Shown here piece after piece: positions 7,251-15,798 of a DNA stretch of 64,000 nucleotides. This DNA comes from an uncultured Spirochaetales bacterium (GTDB lineage: Bacteria; Spirochaetota; Spirochaetia; Sphaerochaetales; Sphaerochaetaceae). The position numbers were made by a program, and so were the translations under genes. The first letter of the stretch is position 1; each line of letters begins with the position of its first letter. The notes beneath the pieces are model-generated. The model searched no databases and was not told the origin of the DNA. It saw nothing but the letters and a program-made list of their open reading frames with translations. The stretch lies in the NCBI GenBank assembly GCA_934247875.1, contig CAKQJZ010000001.1, positions 1-64,000 of the forward strand. Direction: 5' to 3'.

Positions 7251-9697
7251 TTAAATACCTTCTGAAATGCTTCAGCTTTCTCAAGATTCTCTTCTTGTCT
7301 CTTGAGGTCTGCATCATGTTTTTTCGCTTCATCAAGCTCTGTTAGTTTAGCGACATCTAAGCGTTTTGTCTGCTCTGATGGGAAAGCAAGTGAAATAACT
7401 TCAGAAATATCCTTAACAGGATAGAATATTACACTTCCCTTAACTTCCTCTGAGAGCTTATCAAGGTCTGTTTTGTTTCTAGCTGGGATTATTATCTCTT
7501 TTATTCCATTTCTGCGTGCCGCAAGAATCTTCTCTTTCAGTCCGCCAATTGGAGTTACTCTGCCAGTGAGTGTAAGCTCTCCTGTCATAGCCATATGATC
7601 TTTCATCTTTATATTCCTGAACATAGACCAAAGGGCAGTGAAGAGCGTTATGCCAGCCGAAGGGCCATCTTTAGGCACAGCACCATCTGGGATGTGGATA
7701 TGAACAGAAGTGTTATCGAAATAAGATGTATCTAAGCCCCTGAGGTAAGCTTCCTTTTTAAGAGAGGACCATGCAATAGCTACAGATTCCTTCATGACAT
7801 CTCCAAGCTGGCCAGTGATCTTCAGCTCACCTTTGCCTGGTATTCCTTCAGCTTCAATCAATAGCACATCGCCGCCCATCTCTGTCCATGCCAGTCCTAT
7901 AGCAGTACCTGGGTTATCAGCAGATAAGATATCATCTGATGGGAATATAGGCTTGCCTAAGTATTTCTCAACATCCTTTTCTTTGATTGTGATAGGAAGA
8001 GACTGCTCATCATCCTTGCTTTCAAGGATTTCAAGTGCAACTTTTCTCATTATCTTATCAATTGATTTCTCAAAATGTCTGACACCAGCTTCTCTTGCAT
8101 ATTCTTCTGCAATGATTGACAGTGCTTTGTTAGAGAATTTGAGCTCTTTTTTATCAAGTCCATTCTTCTCAAGCAGCTTAGGAACCAGATACTTGGATCC
8201 TATATGCAGCTTTTCCTGAGGTGTGTAGCCAGAGAGCTCGATTATCTCCATTCTGTCTAAGAGCGGAGAAGGAATCTTTGAAATATCATTTGCAGTTACT
8301 ATGAATAGCACTTTTGATAAATCATATGGCATATTGAGATAGAAATCCTGGAAGTTGGAGTTCTGTTCAGGGTCGAGCACTTCAAGCAGCGCAGATGCTG
8401 GGTCTCCGTGGAAGCTTTCGCCCATCTTATCTATCTCATCAATCAAGAATACAGGGTCAACAACGCCAGTTGTCTTCATGCCTTGTATGATCTTGCCTGG
8501 CATAGCGCCAACATATGTTCTTCTGTGGCCTTTGATTTCAGCCTCATCTCTCATTCCACCAACGCTGAAACGATAGAATTTGCGATTCAGTGCTGCAGCA
8601 ATAGAGTAGCCGACGCTGGTCTTACCGACTCCTGGAGGGCCTGCCAAGCATATGATTGCACCATTAGAGTTCTTTGCTTTGAGTCTTGATGCAAGGAATT
8701 CGACGATTCTCTCTTTTACTTCCTTCATTCCATAGTGATCTTTCTCAAGCTGTGCTTTTACATCGCTTATTGAATAGTCAGGTGCTTTGACATCAAAAGA
8801 GAATGGAAGTGAGAGTATTGTCTCAATATATAGCTTAGTAAGCATATATTCAGGGTTAGAAGGGTCAGTGCCAGAAAGCTTCTCAAGTTCCTTATTGACT
8901 ACTTCCCTGTAGTTCTCTGGAAGTTCTTTCTGATTGGCTTCGTCATATATATCGAGCTTAATATCGTTTGGTTTTGCCTGGGCATTATTACCCATAAGCG
9001 CATTGAGCTCTCCCTGGAGTGCTTTGATCTGCTCTCTTAGGAGTATCTCTTTATTCTTATTCTTGATTTTGATAGCAAGCTCGTTCTTTATCTCATTCTC
9101 TTTGCCAAGCACTTCTTTCTCAGCCTCGACATAAGATATGAGCTTCTCGATTCTGCTCTTAGCGCTTCTGTCAGTCAGGATATCGAGTAGGAACTCTTTT
9201 GTTGCACCATTTAGAGAGGAAGCAACAAAGAAGCTTAGCTCAGATGGATCTTCAATATTGTTGATGTTGACTTCAGTCATCATATTGAAAAGCTGAGTCT
9301 GAGTCAGTGGAACTATAGCATCCTTTAGCACTCTCACATATGGCATAAGTGCTTTAGTTACTTTGATATTATCTTCAACATCACTCCATGAACCATATTT
9401 TCCATCTTCTCTTGTCTCTGCATCTTTGACTTCTACTCTTTGAAGAGTTGAGACAAATGCATGGATGCAGTTGTTTGGAAGACGCAAGAACTTGTTTATT
9501 TTGCATATCGTTCCGATTTTATTTCCATCAAGCTCTAAGAGCGCGATGAAGAAGCCATCACCTTCGATGACGCTGTTTATTATATTTACATCCTCTGGTC
9601 TCCCTATGATCATTGTCGTCAAAGTTCCAGGAAATAGTGGTTTTTCAACAAGTGGGAGAATCGGAAGGATTGATGGAAGCTCTTTAGTGTTATCCAT
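7241..9697 (-). CDS. lon: ATP-dependent protease Lon
   Basis: An 818-residue LonA-type cytosolic protease that degrades misfolded and regulatory proteins. The N-terminal substrate-binding domain starts at LPILPLVEKPLFPG (about residues 11-24), followed by a coiled coil (about 185-235). The AAA+ module has Walker A GPPGVGKT (353-360) and Walker B FLIDEID (about 417-423). The peptidase domain carries the Ser-Lys dyad, S680 in DGPSAG and K723 in GGLKEK, with the usual spacing of 43. An AAGGAAA ribosome site precedes the ATG. It heads an overlapping four-gene operon, an unusual setting for lon. Confidence 0.98.
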   Translation of the reverse strand: MDNTKELPSILPILPLVEKPLFPGTLTTMIIGRPEDVNIINSVIEGDGFFIALLELDGNKIGTICKINKFLRLPNNCIHAFVSTLQRVEVKDAETREDGKYGSWSDVEDNIKVTKALMPYVRVLKDAIVPLTQTQLFNMMTEVNINNIEDPSELSFFVASSLNGATKEFLLDILTDRSAKSRIEKLISYVEAEKEVLGKENEIKNELAIKIKNKNKEILLREQIKALQGELNALMGNNAQAKPNDIKLDIYDEANQKELPENYREVVNKELEKLSGTDPSNPEYMLTKLYIETILSLPFSFDVKAPDYSISDVKAQLEKDHYGMKEVKERIVEFLASRLKAKNSNGAIICLAGPPGVGKTSVGYSIAAALNRKFYRFSVGGMRDEAEIKGHRRTYVGAMPGKIIQGMKTTGVVDPVFLIDEIDKMGESFHGDPASALLEVLDPEQNSNFQDFYLNMPYDLSKVLFIVTANDISKIPSPLLDRMEIIELSGYTPQEKLHIGSKYLVPKLLEKNGLDKKELKFSNKALSIIAEEYAREAGVRHFEKSIDKIMRKVALEILESKDDEQSLPITIKEKDVEKYLGKPIFPSDDILSADNPGTAIGLAWTEMGGDVLLIEAEGIPGKGELKITGQLGDVMKESVAIAWSSLKKEAYLRGLDTSYFDNTSVHIHIPDGAVPKDGPSAGITLFTALWSMFRNIKMKDHMAMTGELTLTGRVTPIGGLKEKILAARRNGIKEIIIPARNKTDLDKLSEEVKGSVIFYPVKDISEVISLAFPSEQTKRLDVAKLTELDEAKKHDADLKRQEENLEKAEAFQKVFKWQ

Positions 9698-9839
9698 AAA
9701 TATTTCCTTATTAATATATATAGCACCTATAGGAAAAGGTTTTTACTAGAAATGTACTTAAAATGATTGAAAACGGCAACATGAAAAGTTAATGTTGCAT
9801 TTTGTTGCAAGTGTGTTATTGTATAGTCAGAGGAAAGTT

Positions 9840-10784
9840 ATGGACAGTAAATTAATTGTAATTGCAATAGGCGGAAATTCACTGATTGAAGATAGCAAGC
9901 ATGTAACAGTATCTAGCCAGTATGAAGCTGCTAAGAAGACTGCGCATCATATTGCTCGTTTGATCAAAGCTGGAAACAGAGTAGTTATCGCTCATGGTAA
10001 TGGTCCTCAGGTTGGCTACATCCTAAGAAGGGCAGAGCTATCACAGAAGGTATTGCATACAGTACCACTTGACTCATGCGTTGCAGATACTCAGGGCGCT
10101 ATTGGTTATCAGCTGCAGAATGCACTCGATAATGAGCTTCTTCTCGATGGCGTAAAGAAGAGCGTTGCAACTGTTGTAACACAGGTTGAAGTCAAAGACG
10201 ATGATCCATCATTCTCAAATCCTACTAAGCCAATTGGCTCTTTCATGAGCGAAGAAGATGCAAAAGAGAGAGCAGAGAAAGATGGCTGGGCTGTAGTTGA
10301 AGACGCAGGGCGTGGCTGGAGACGTGTCGTTGCTTCTCCTAAGCCTGTTTCCATAATCGAACTTGAGACAATCAGATGTCTACTAGATAATGGTATTGTA
10401 GTAATTGCTGCAGGTGGCGGTGGAATTCCTGTTGTAAAGAGAGAAGATGGCACTCTATCAGGAAGAGAAGCTGTAATCGATAAAGACTTAGCTGCTGCTA
10501 TGCTAGCAAAGGACCTCAATGCAGATTTATTTGTCATTTCAACTGCAGTTGAGAAAGTTGCTCTTAATTTTGGCAAGCCTGATCAGAAGGATCTGGATAC
10601 TATCAACTTGGAAGAGGCTGATAGATATATAAAGGAAGGCCACTTTGCTAAGGGAAGCATGCTTCCAAAGATGGAAGCTGTAACAGACTTCGTAAAGACT
10701 ACTGGCAACATGGGAATAATCACAGATCCTGCTAATCTTTATGATGCGCTATATGGCGATAAGGGCACAAAAGTCATAAAATAG
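9840..10784 (+). CDS. arcC: carbamate kinase
   Basis: A 314-residue amino-acid-kinase-fold enzyme that interconverts carbamoyl phosphate + ADP and carbamate + ATP, usually as the last, ATP-yielding step of arginine deiminase or agmatine/allantoin catabolism. Visible motifs are the N-terminal IAIGGNSL, the carbamate-kinase VIAHGNGPQVG and AAGGGGIPV. I chose ATG 9840 because a GAGGAAAG ribosome site precedes it and the family starts right before the IAIGGN strand; an upstream ATG at 9792 would add an unlikely 16 residues. No arginine deiminase or ornithine carbamoyltransferase gene lies in the window. Confidence 0.95.
   Translation: MDSKLIVIAIGGNSLIEDSKHVTVSSQYEAAKKTAHHIARLIKAGNRVVIAHGNGPQVGYILRRAELSQKVLHTVPLDSCVADTQGAIGYQLQNALDNELLLDGVKKSVATVVTQVEVKDDDPSFSNPTKPIGSFMSEEDAKERAEKDGWAVVEDAGRGWRRVVASPKPVSIIELETIRCLLDNGIVVIAAGGGGIPVVKREDGTLSGREAVIDKDLAAAMLAKDLNADLFVISTAVEKVALNFGKPDQKDLDTINLEEADRYIKEGHFAKGSMLPKMEAVTDFVKTTGNMGIITDPANLYDALYGDKGTKVIK
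10777..10782 (+). promoter_or_regulatory. candidate -10 hexamer six bases before the DUF4186 start
   Basis: TAAAAT ends exactly six bases before the ATG at 10789. It overlaps the arcC stop, so cotranslation with arcC is an equally good explanation. Listed because the spacing repeats at other genes. Confidence 0.25.
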
Positions 10785-10788
10785 AGTT

Positions 10789-11175
10789 ATGGCTAATTTT
10801 GAAGAGCTTGAGAGCAGGCTCTCGAAATCTAAATTCAGAGAGCGCTTTCATCTTAAAGCAGATGATAAGCTCTATGTATATGAAAAGGGGCTTGGCACAA
10901 TAAGTGACCAGGCTCTTCATTTTGTAGAGACAAGGTTGAAGAATCCTGAAAATGATGGTCGTCAGACGCCTATGAAAGGGCATCCTGTGTTCATTGCACA
11001 GCATCATACAGCGACTTGCTGCAGAGGCTGCATCGAGAAGTGGCATAAAATAGAGCGTAGCCATATATTAACAGATCAGGAAGAAGAATATATCGTCTCT
11101 GTTATCGTCTCATATATTGAAAAAGAGATGGAAGGCTTTATCCCACCACGCGGTGGTCAGCTTATGCTTTTCTGA
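10789..11175 (+). CDS. DUF4186 family protein
   Basis: A 128-residue cytosolic protein of the DUF4186 family, recognised from the N-terminal SKFRERFHL block and the highly conserved core PMKGHPVFIAQHHTATCCRG followed by CIEKWH. The clustered His and Cys residues suggest a metal site, but no function is established. It begins four bases after the arcC stop and is probably cotranscribed with it. Its 3' end overlaps the convergent DUF4105 gene by 14 bases. Confidence 0.85.
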   Translation: MANFEELESRLSKSKFRERFHLKADDKLYVYEKGLGTISDQALHFVETRLKNPENDGRQTPMKGHPVFIAQHHTATCCRGCIEKWHKIERSHILTDQEEEYIVSVIVSYIEKEMEGFIPPRGGQLMLF

Positions 11176-12415
11176 TGGTTTCGCTTGAATATAGCAATAG
11201 CATTACTATGTAGTAGCCTAAGTTGGCTTCGAAGAAGAAATGTGAAAGTGCGAATTTCAATATGATGAGTACAATGAGAAACAGCGCATATAGCTTTCCA
11301 GCTTTATATAGCTTTGCTCTTTTCTCTTTTCCAAATAGCGATGTGATATGCAGGAAGAAGAAGTAGAGAGTAAGCGGTGATATTACCAAAAGCGATGTAT
11401 TGAAGTATGCAGCTTTATGTATCGACATTGTCTCTAAGAACAGAAGTGCTAGCGCCATAATGCCAAAAATCAGATAAACAAGCGATAAAAGCCCATGAGA
11501 GAGCTTTCTCAGAGTTTTGGGTTTTGCATACTGAAGCAAGGAAATAGCACATAAGACTAAAGACAATAAGAAGCACTTGATATAAAAATGAGCATTCTTA
11601 TTGATAGGGCTCTTTGTCTCTGAGCTATAGAGCTTATCACTCTTGCTGCCTTGAAACTCTTCTATGCTCTCTCTTAGAACATCTGGAAGAAATGCTGCTT
11701 CATATAGTGTCAGATCTTTATCTGTATTTGGACCTAAGAGATAGACAATGCCAAAAGAGGCAAGAAAGTTAGGGGAGAGATATTCTATAGTGTAATCTCT
11801 GAAGCTCTTATGAGTATCTACGCTCATTGCCCACTCTTTATAGCTTCCATCCATAGCACTATATATATCTCGGAGCCTTGTTGCACAGTTATCTAAGTAG
11901 TAGTCATAGAGGTAAGTTCTGTTCTCTGTTTTGTTGTTGTACTCAAGGAATGCTATCAGGTTCTTCTTCTGTGTCGCATTGAGATCAAGCTCTAGCTTAT
12001 ATACATCTCTATCTGCGCTCTTTAGAGCAAGTATCCTTGACCTTCCATAAGATGCAAGCATTCTGTAATAGAGCTTTCCAAGTGCGAAGTTGATGTAGAA
12101 TTTCTTATCAAAAGAGAAGACGCCATAGTCAAACATAATGCTTTCGCTGTCTTCTGTTTCTAGCAAGAATGCTGCGTGTCCGAAGTACTCCCAGATTTCG
12201 TCTCCTCTTCCGCCAGTAATCAAAGAGATAGTGACTTTGTCATAGTATTCTCTTTCGCTTTCTGTTAAAGATGTGGACCATGAAAAGCTCTGAAGCTCTT
12301 TTTCGCTATAAAACAGGTTGTCTCTGATTTCAATGGACTCTCCATTATTGAATGAGACTGCAAACAGAATTGCATTAGCAAAAATAATAGCAATAAGACA
12401 AATCAGCTTTTTCAC
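11162..12415 (-). CDS. DUF4105 (Lnb N-terminal periplasmic) domain membrane protein
   Basis: A signal peptide (MKKLICLIAIIFANAILFAV when started at GTG 12415) leads into a DUF4105 domain, with the typical TGGRGDEIWEYFGHAAFLL and YYLDNCATRLRD segments; the conserved His/Cys pattern recalls papain-like or NlpC-like folds. The C-terminal third (about residues 265-415) has four or five transmembrane helices. I prefer the GTG start (417 residues) because it places the signal peptide at the N-terminus; the farther ATG at 12514 adds 33 residues with no export logic and overlaps recO. It is probably an inner-membrane protein with a periplasmic domain of unknown activity. Confidence 0.75.
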   Translation of the reverse strand: MKKLICLIAIIFANAILFAVSFNNGESIEIRDNLFYSEKELQSFSWSTSLTESEREYYDKVTISLITGGRGDEIWEYFGHAAFLLETEDSESIMFDYGVFSFDKKFYINFALGKLYYRMLASYGRSRILALKSADRDVYKLELDLNATQKKNLIAFLEYNNKTENRTYLYDYYLDNCATRLRDIYSAMDGSYKEWAMSVDTHKSFRDYTIEYLSPNFLASFGIVYLLGPNTDKDLTLYEAAFLPDVLRESIEEFQGSKSDKLYSSETKSPINKNAHFYIKCFLLSLVLCAISLLQYAKPKTLRKLSHGLLSLVYLIFGIMALALLFLETMSIHKAAYFNTSLLVISPLTLYFFFLHITSLFGKEKRAKLYKAGKLYALFLIVLIILKFALSHFFFEANLGYYIVMLLLYSSETIRKA

Positions 12416-12451
12416 AGCTAAATAGTAGCACTCTGGAGGATTCTCGGCTAT

Positions 12452-12480
12452 TGCCAACTTTGGAAAGGTGGCATAGTCTC
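12452..12480 (+). promoter_or_regulatory. promoter of recO, candidate leaderless start
   Basis: TTGCCA (12452-12457), a 17-base spacer and TAGTCT (12475-12480) end five bases before the recO ATG. Transcription would begin at or next to the start codon, and no ribosome site lies at normal distance. Confidence 0.45.
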
Positions 12481-12485
12481 TAATT

Positions 12486-13220
12486 ATGATTCGAGATAGC
12501 AAGACTACAGGCATTGTGATAAAGACAGAGAATGCAAGAGAAAAAGATAAGCTTCTCTCTATTCTTACTCCAGATGAAGGAGTTATCAGAGTCTTAGTCT
12601 ATGGCGCACAGAAGAGTGTAAAGAGCATTAAGGCTTCTTTATATAGCGAAGGAATGTTCTCGCTATATAAAAAGAAGGATGGTGATATATACACACTCAA
12701 AGATCTCGATATCATAGCGCTTCATGAATATATCTCTGAAAATCTTGATAAAATAGCTGCTGCAGCTCTGTTTTCTGAGCTGATGATCAAAAGCAGAACT
12801 TCAGAAGTCAACCTTTATAGATTATATATTGATGCGATAGATTCTCTTGAAAGAGAAGATTACCAGAAGGTTGTTATCTCTTTCTCTATAAAGTTTCTCT
12901 CTTTTTCAGGTCTGATTGGAGATTTCAAGCATTGCCCATCGTGCTTAAGAGAATATAAAGCTGATGAGGTTTTGGGTTTTTCTCCTATTCTATCTACTGC
13001 TGTATGCCATGATTGTGATAAACTAGAAGGGCAGATGATTCTGCCACCTAGCGCTAGACGATACCTCGAGCGTGTTCTTTCTATCCCTATGCTGGATTCA
13101 TTTGCTTTGAATCTCAGCAAAGAACAGCTATATAGAATATATCGCTATGTGCTTAGAACGCTTGAGAGGTGTTTCCCTTCGTCTCTTGATACACTCTCGT
13201 CAGGCTTATTGGTTTGGTAA
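12486..13220 (+). CDS. recO: DNA repair protein RecO
   Basis: A 244-residue RecO, which helps load RecA onto SSB-coated single-stranded DNA in the RecFOR pathway. The N-terminal OB-fold begins TTGIVIKTENAREKDKLLSI. The helical domain contains the four-Cys zinc site (HCPSCLREYK and AVCHDC, about residues 148-177). It is followed after nine bases by recJ, a functional partner in the same pathway, so the two probably form a recombination operon. Confidence 0.93.
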   Translation: MIRDSKTTGIVIKTENAREKDKLLSILTPDEGVIRVLVYGAQKSVKSIKASLYSEGMFSLYKKKDGDIYTLKDLDIIALHEYISENLDKIAAAALFSELMIKSRTSEVNLYRLYIDAIDSLEREDYQKVVISFSIKFLSFSGLIGDFKHCPSCLREYKADEVLGFSPILSTAVCHDCDKLEGQMILPPSARRYLERVLSIPMLDSFALNLSKEQLYRIYRYVLRTLERCFPSSLDTLSSGLLVW

Positions 13221-13229
13221 GGAAAAGCT

Positions 13230-15341
13230 ATGAATATATATATGAAAGAGTGCCGTACAGATCAGGTGCGTGCGCTCTCAGAGAGGTATGGCATCTCTCT
13301 CTTATCGTCTACTGTGCTGACACGACGCGGAGTAGAAGATGATGAGATGCTGGACTTTTTAGAGGATGAGTTTCTCTATCAGCATAGTCCATTTACTGTT
13401 GAGGACATATACTCAGCTATAGAGCGCATAGATGAGGCTATAGAAGAGAAAGAGAAGATCCTTATTTTCGGAGATAGAGATACAGATGGTGTTACAGCTA
13501 CAGCTATTCTCTATAGAACGCTGAAAAAGCTAGGTGCTGAGAATCTTGATTACATGCTTCCCTCCGGTGATGACTCATATGGCTTAACTCAGGATGTTGC
13601 AGCTACTATCCTAGAGCGGGGCTATAGCCTTGTCATAACTGTAGACAATGGAATATCTGCCATCGATGAGATAAGAATGCTCAAAAAGAGCGGCGTTGAT
13701 GTAATTGTCACAGATCATCATCTGCCAGGCATGACGCTTCCACCTGCTATTGCGATTATAGATCCAAAAGTAGAAGGCTCTGGCTACCCATTTGATGGGC
13801 TTGCTGGGTGCGCTGTTGCGGCAAAGCTTTCATGGGCGCTCTTGTTTTCAAAGACTCCGCTATATAACTCCTCGCTTATTCTTCTTCATTCAGAGCCTGG
13901 CAACGGTACTGTAAGAATCAATGCAGTTAAGCTTGAGAACCTTGTTGAGATAGATAGGATCAATGAGGAAGTGCTTGAAGGAAACGGAGCCGTCATGGGA
14001 AGCCGTCTCTTTGATTTCCTATCATGCAATCTTCCTATAGTTGTACTTGATGCAAAGACAGAGAAGAATATGCTTGCTTTGGCATTTGGAAGCAGTGTCG
14101 ACATATCATTGGTTGATTTCCGTCCTCAGTTAGAAGCTGCAATGCCGAGTGCTAGAAACGTATCGCTCTATGAGCTTTCAAAAAAGAGCAGAGCTGCGCG
14201 CTATACAACAAACAATAAAGAACTTGAAACGCTCTTATCGCTTTTCAAGAGCGTATCATTGTTTTCAAACCCATCTTTATATAAAGAGTTTGAGACTATC
14301 ATGCAGCTTGAGACTATAGGCACAATTTCAGATCTGATGCCAATGAGAAGGGAGAATAGGCTGATAGTAAAAAAAGGACTGAAGCTGCTCTCTACTAAGC
14401 CAATGACTTCGCTTTCGTATCTGCTTGCAACGCAGAACCTGATCTCAAGGCCAATCAGTGCTAAAGATATATCATATAAGCTGACTCCAGTTCTCAATGC
14501 AGCGGGGCGCATGGGCATGCCTGAAGTTGCACTTGAGCTGCTGCTTACAGATGATGTAGTCAGAGCTGAAGAGATAGCCAATGAGCTTTTGTCACTTAAT
14601 AAAGCACGCCAAGCTCAGGAGATGGATTCTATATCACTGATTAAAGATAAGATAAAAGATAGCTATGAAGAATTAGACAAGAAGATGATTGTAGTTGAAG
14701 ACCCAAGAATCCCAAGAGGCTTGACAGGAATCATCTCATCAAAGATCTCGAATGAATACTCTGTGCCAACGCTTGTGCTTGCAACAGTAGAAGGAGACAG
14801 AGTATCTGCCTCTTTGAGATGCAAGAAGCCATATAACGCAAGAACTCTGCTCTCAAACTTTGAAGATCTGCTTGATGACTATGGCGGACATGCATTCGCA
14901 GCAGGCTTCTCAATGCCTTTTGCCAATTTAGATACGTTTTTAGAGAGAATTAAAGAATATGTGCTCAATTTCATGGAGCCAAGTGAAGAAGATGAAGCAA
15001 TCGAGGTCGATGCTGAAATTCCAGCACCTTTCATGAATGATTCAATCTTTGAAACGCTATCTCTCTTTGAACCATTTGGACAAGAGAATGAGAACCTTAA
15101 GTTCTATATAAAAGAAGCAGTTATTGAGAGCGTATTGCCATCCCAGGATCCTCGCTATCTGCGCTTTACGCTGCGCTATGGTGCCAATGCCTGGCCAGCT
15201 ATCTGGTGGAGAAGTAAAGACAGAGACAAGTACGTCCCAGGAGCTCGTGTGACTCTTGTATTCTCTCCTGATCTCAATTATTGGAGAGGTGAGAGAAAAG
15301 AACAGCTGATCATAGAGGAAATGGAGGCTTTGGAGAGTTGA
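13230..15341 (+). CDS. recJ: single-stranded-DNA-specific exonuclease RecJ
   Basis: A 703-residue DHH-superfamily 5'-3' exonuclease that resects DNA for RecFOR recombination and mismatch or base-excision repair. The metal motif I, usually DxDADG, reads GDRDTDGVTA (about residues 81-90); the DHH motif is VTDHHLPG (about 160-167); the DHHA1 domain carries GGHAFAAGFSM (about 550-560); a C-terminal OB domain follows. The length is at the upper end for the family, with an acidic insert between the DHH and DHHA1 regions. The gene directly follows recO. Confidence 0.95.
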   Translation: MNIYMKECRTDQVRALSERYGISLLSSTVLTRRGVEDDEMLDFLEDEFLYQHSPFTVEDIYSAIERIDEAIEEKEKILIFGDRDTDGVTATAILYRTLKKLGAENLDYMLPSGDDSYGLTQDVAATILERGYSLVITVDNGISAIDEIRMLKKSGVDVIVTDHHLPGMTLPPAIAIIDPKVEGSGYPFDGLAGCAVAAKLSWALLFSKTPLYNSSLILLHSEPGNGTVRINAVKLENLVEIDRINEEVLEGNGAVMGSRLFDFLSCNLPIVVLDAKTEKNMLALAFGSSVDISLVDFRPQLEAAMPSARNVSLYELSKKSRAARYTTNNKELETLLSLFKSVSLFSNPSLYKEFETIMQLETIGTISDLMPMRRENRLIVKKGLKLLSTKPMTSLSYLLATQNLISRPISAKDISYKLTPVLNAAGRMGMPEVALELLLTDDVVRAEEIANELLSLNKARQAQEMDSISLIKDKIKDSYEELDKKMIVVEDPRIPRGLTGIISSKISNEYSVPTLVLATVEGDRVSASLRCKKPYNARTLLSNFEDLLDDYGGHAFAAGFSMPFANLDTFLERIKEYVLNFMEPSEEDEAIEVDAEIPAPFMNDSIFETLSLFEPFGQENENLKFYIKEAVIESVLPSQDPRYLRFTLRYGANAWPAIWWRSKDRDKYVPGARVTLVFSPDLNYWRGERKEQLIIEEMEALES

Positions 15342-15366
15342 CATCATTCTCTCTTTTTTATATTCT
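15338..15366 (+). promoter_or_regulatory. strong promoter of rpsU
   Basis: TTGACA (15338-15343), 17 bases and TATTCT (15361-15366). The -35 box overlaps the recJ stop codon, so rpsU is transcribed independently of recO-recJ. Confidence 0.75.
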
Positions 15367-15393
15367 CTCATAGGATTCTGACCCGTTTAAGGG

Positions 15394-15406
15394 AAAGGGG
15401 GTGATT
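15394..15406 (+). promoter_or_regulatory. extended Shine-Dalgarno of rpsU
   Basis: The 13-base string AAAGGGGGTGATT is almost fully complementary to the 3' end of 16S rRNA, much longer than other ribosome sites in the window, as expected for a highly translated ribosomal protein. Confidence 0.75.
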
Positions 15407-15413
15407 GATTAAT

Positions 15414-15623
15414 ATGGCATACGTAAAGGTCGATGACAACGAACCACTAGAGAAGTCTATCAAGCGTTTCAAGAGAATGGTTGAGAAAGAAGGCATTATC
15501 AGAGAGTGGAAGAAGCGTGAGTATTTCGAAAAGCCCTCTACCATCAAGAACCGCAAGAACAAAGCTCTTGCTAGAAAGCAGATGAAGAAGGTCAGAAAGA
15601 TGCACGCATCAAAGGCTTACTAA
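15414..15623 (+). CDS. rpsU: 30S ribosomal protein S21
   Basis: A 69-residue basic protein with the S21 pattern (N-terminal [20 protein letters not shown], then the [13 protein letters not shown] block and a Lys/Arg-rich tail). S21 assists translation initiation on the 30S platform near the anti-Shine-Dalgarno. The ATG at 15414 is set by the strong ribosome site; an in-frame upstream ATT is not a plausible start. It has its own promoter and terminator. Confidence 0.96.
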   Translation: MAYVKVDDNEPLEKSIKRFKRMVEKEGIIREWKKREYFEKPSTIKNRKNKALARKQMKKVRKMHASKAY

Positions 15624-15630
15624 GTCAATG

Positions 15631-15656
15631 GCACCCTAATCGGGTGCTTCTTTTTT
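15631..15656 (+). terminator. intrinsic terminator of rpsU
   Basis: GCACCC (15631-15636), loop TAATC, GGGTGC (15642-15647), then TTCTTTTTT. Confidence 0.92.
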
Positions 15657-15755
15657 GCCGTTAAACTAAAGAATGTCTATTTAAATAGTCAGAGTACTCC
15701 ATCTATAGCAAAGCTTAGGTGGCAATGAATGGCTATAATCAGGAAATATCTCTTG

Positions 15756-15784
15756 ATTAAATCTTTATGAAATAATGATTTAAT
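15756..15784 (+). repeat. left-end hairpin of the tnpB element
   Basis: ATTAAATC (15756-15763) and GATTTAAT (15777-15784) are a perfect 8-bp inverted repeat; after one T-T mismatch the stem continues four pairs around a GAA loop. Imperfect subterminal hairpins of this kind are the recognition sites of Y1 transposases. Confidence 0.55.
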
Positions 15785-15798
15785 GCTATATTATATAT

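Noticed and set aside
9698..9839. CIRCE or sigma-32 heat-shock site upstream of lon
   Set aside because: No TTAGCACTC-N9-GAGTGCTAA inverted repeat and no sigma-32-like boxes were found in the lon-arcC divergent region.
10109..10576. 155-codon minus-strand frame inside arcC
   Set aside because: Antisense shadow with Ser/Ala bias; arcC itself is fully supported.
15667..15750. Possible riboswitch or small RNA between rpsU and the tnpB element
   Set aside because: Contains a CTATTTAAATAG palindrome and a TATAGC/GCTATA pair, but the region is AT-rich and no known RNA fold or nearby target gene supports it.
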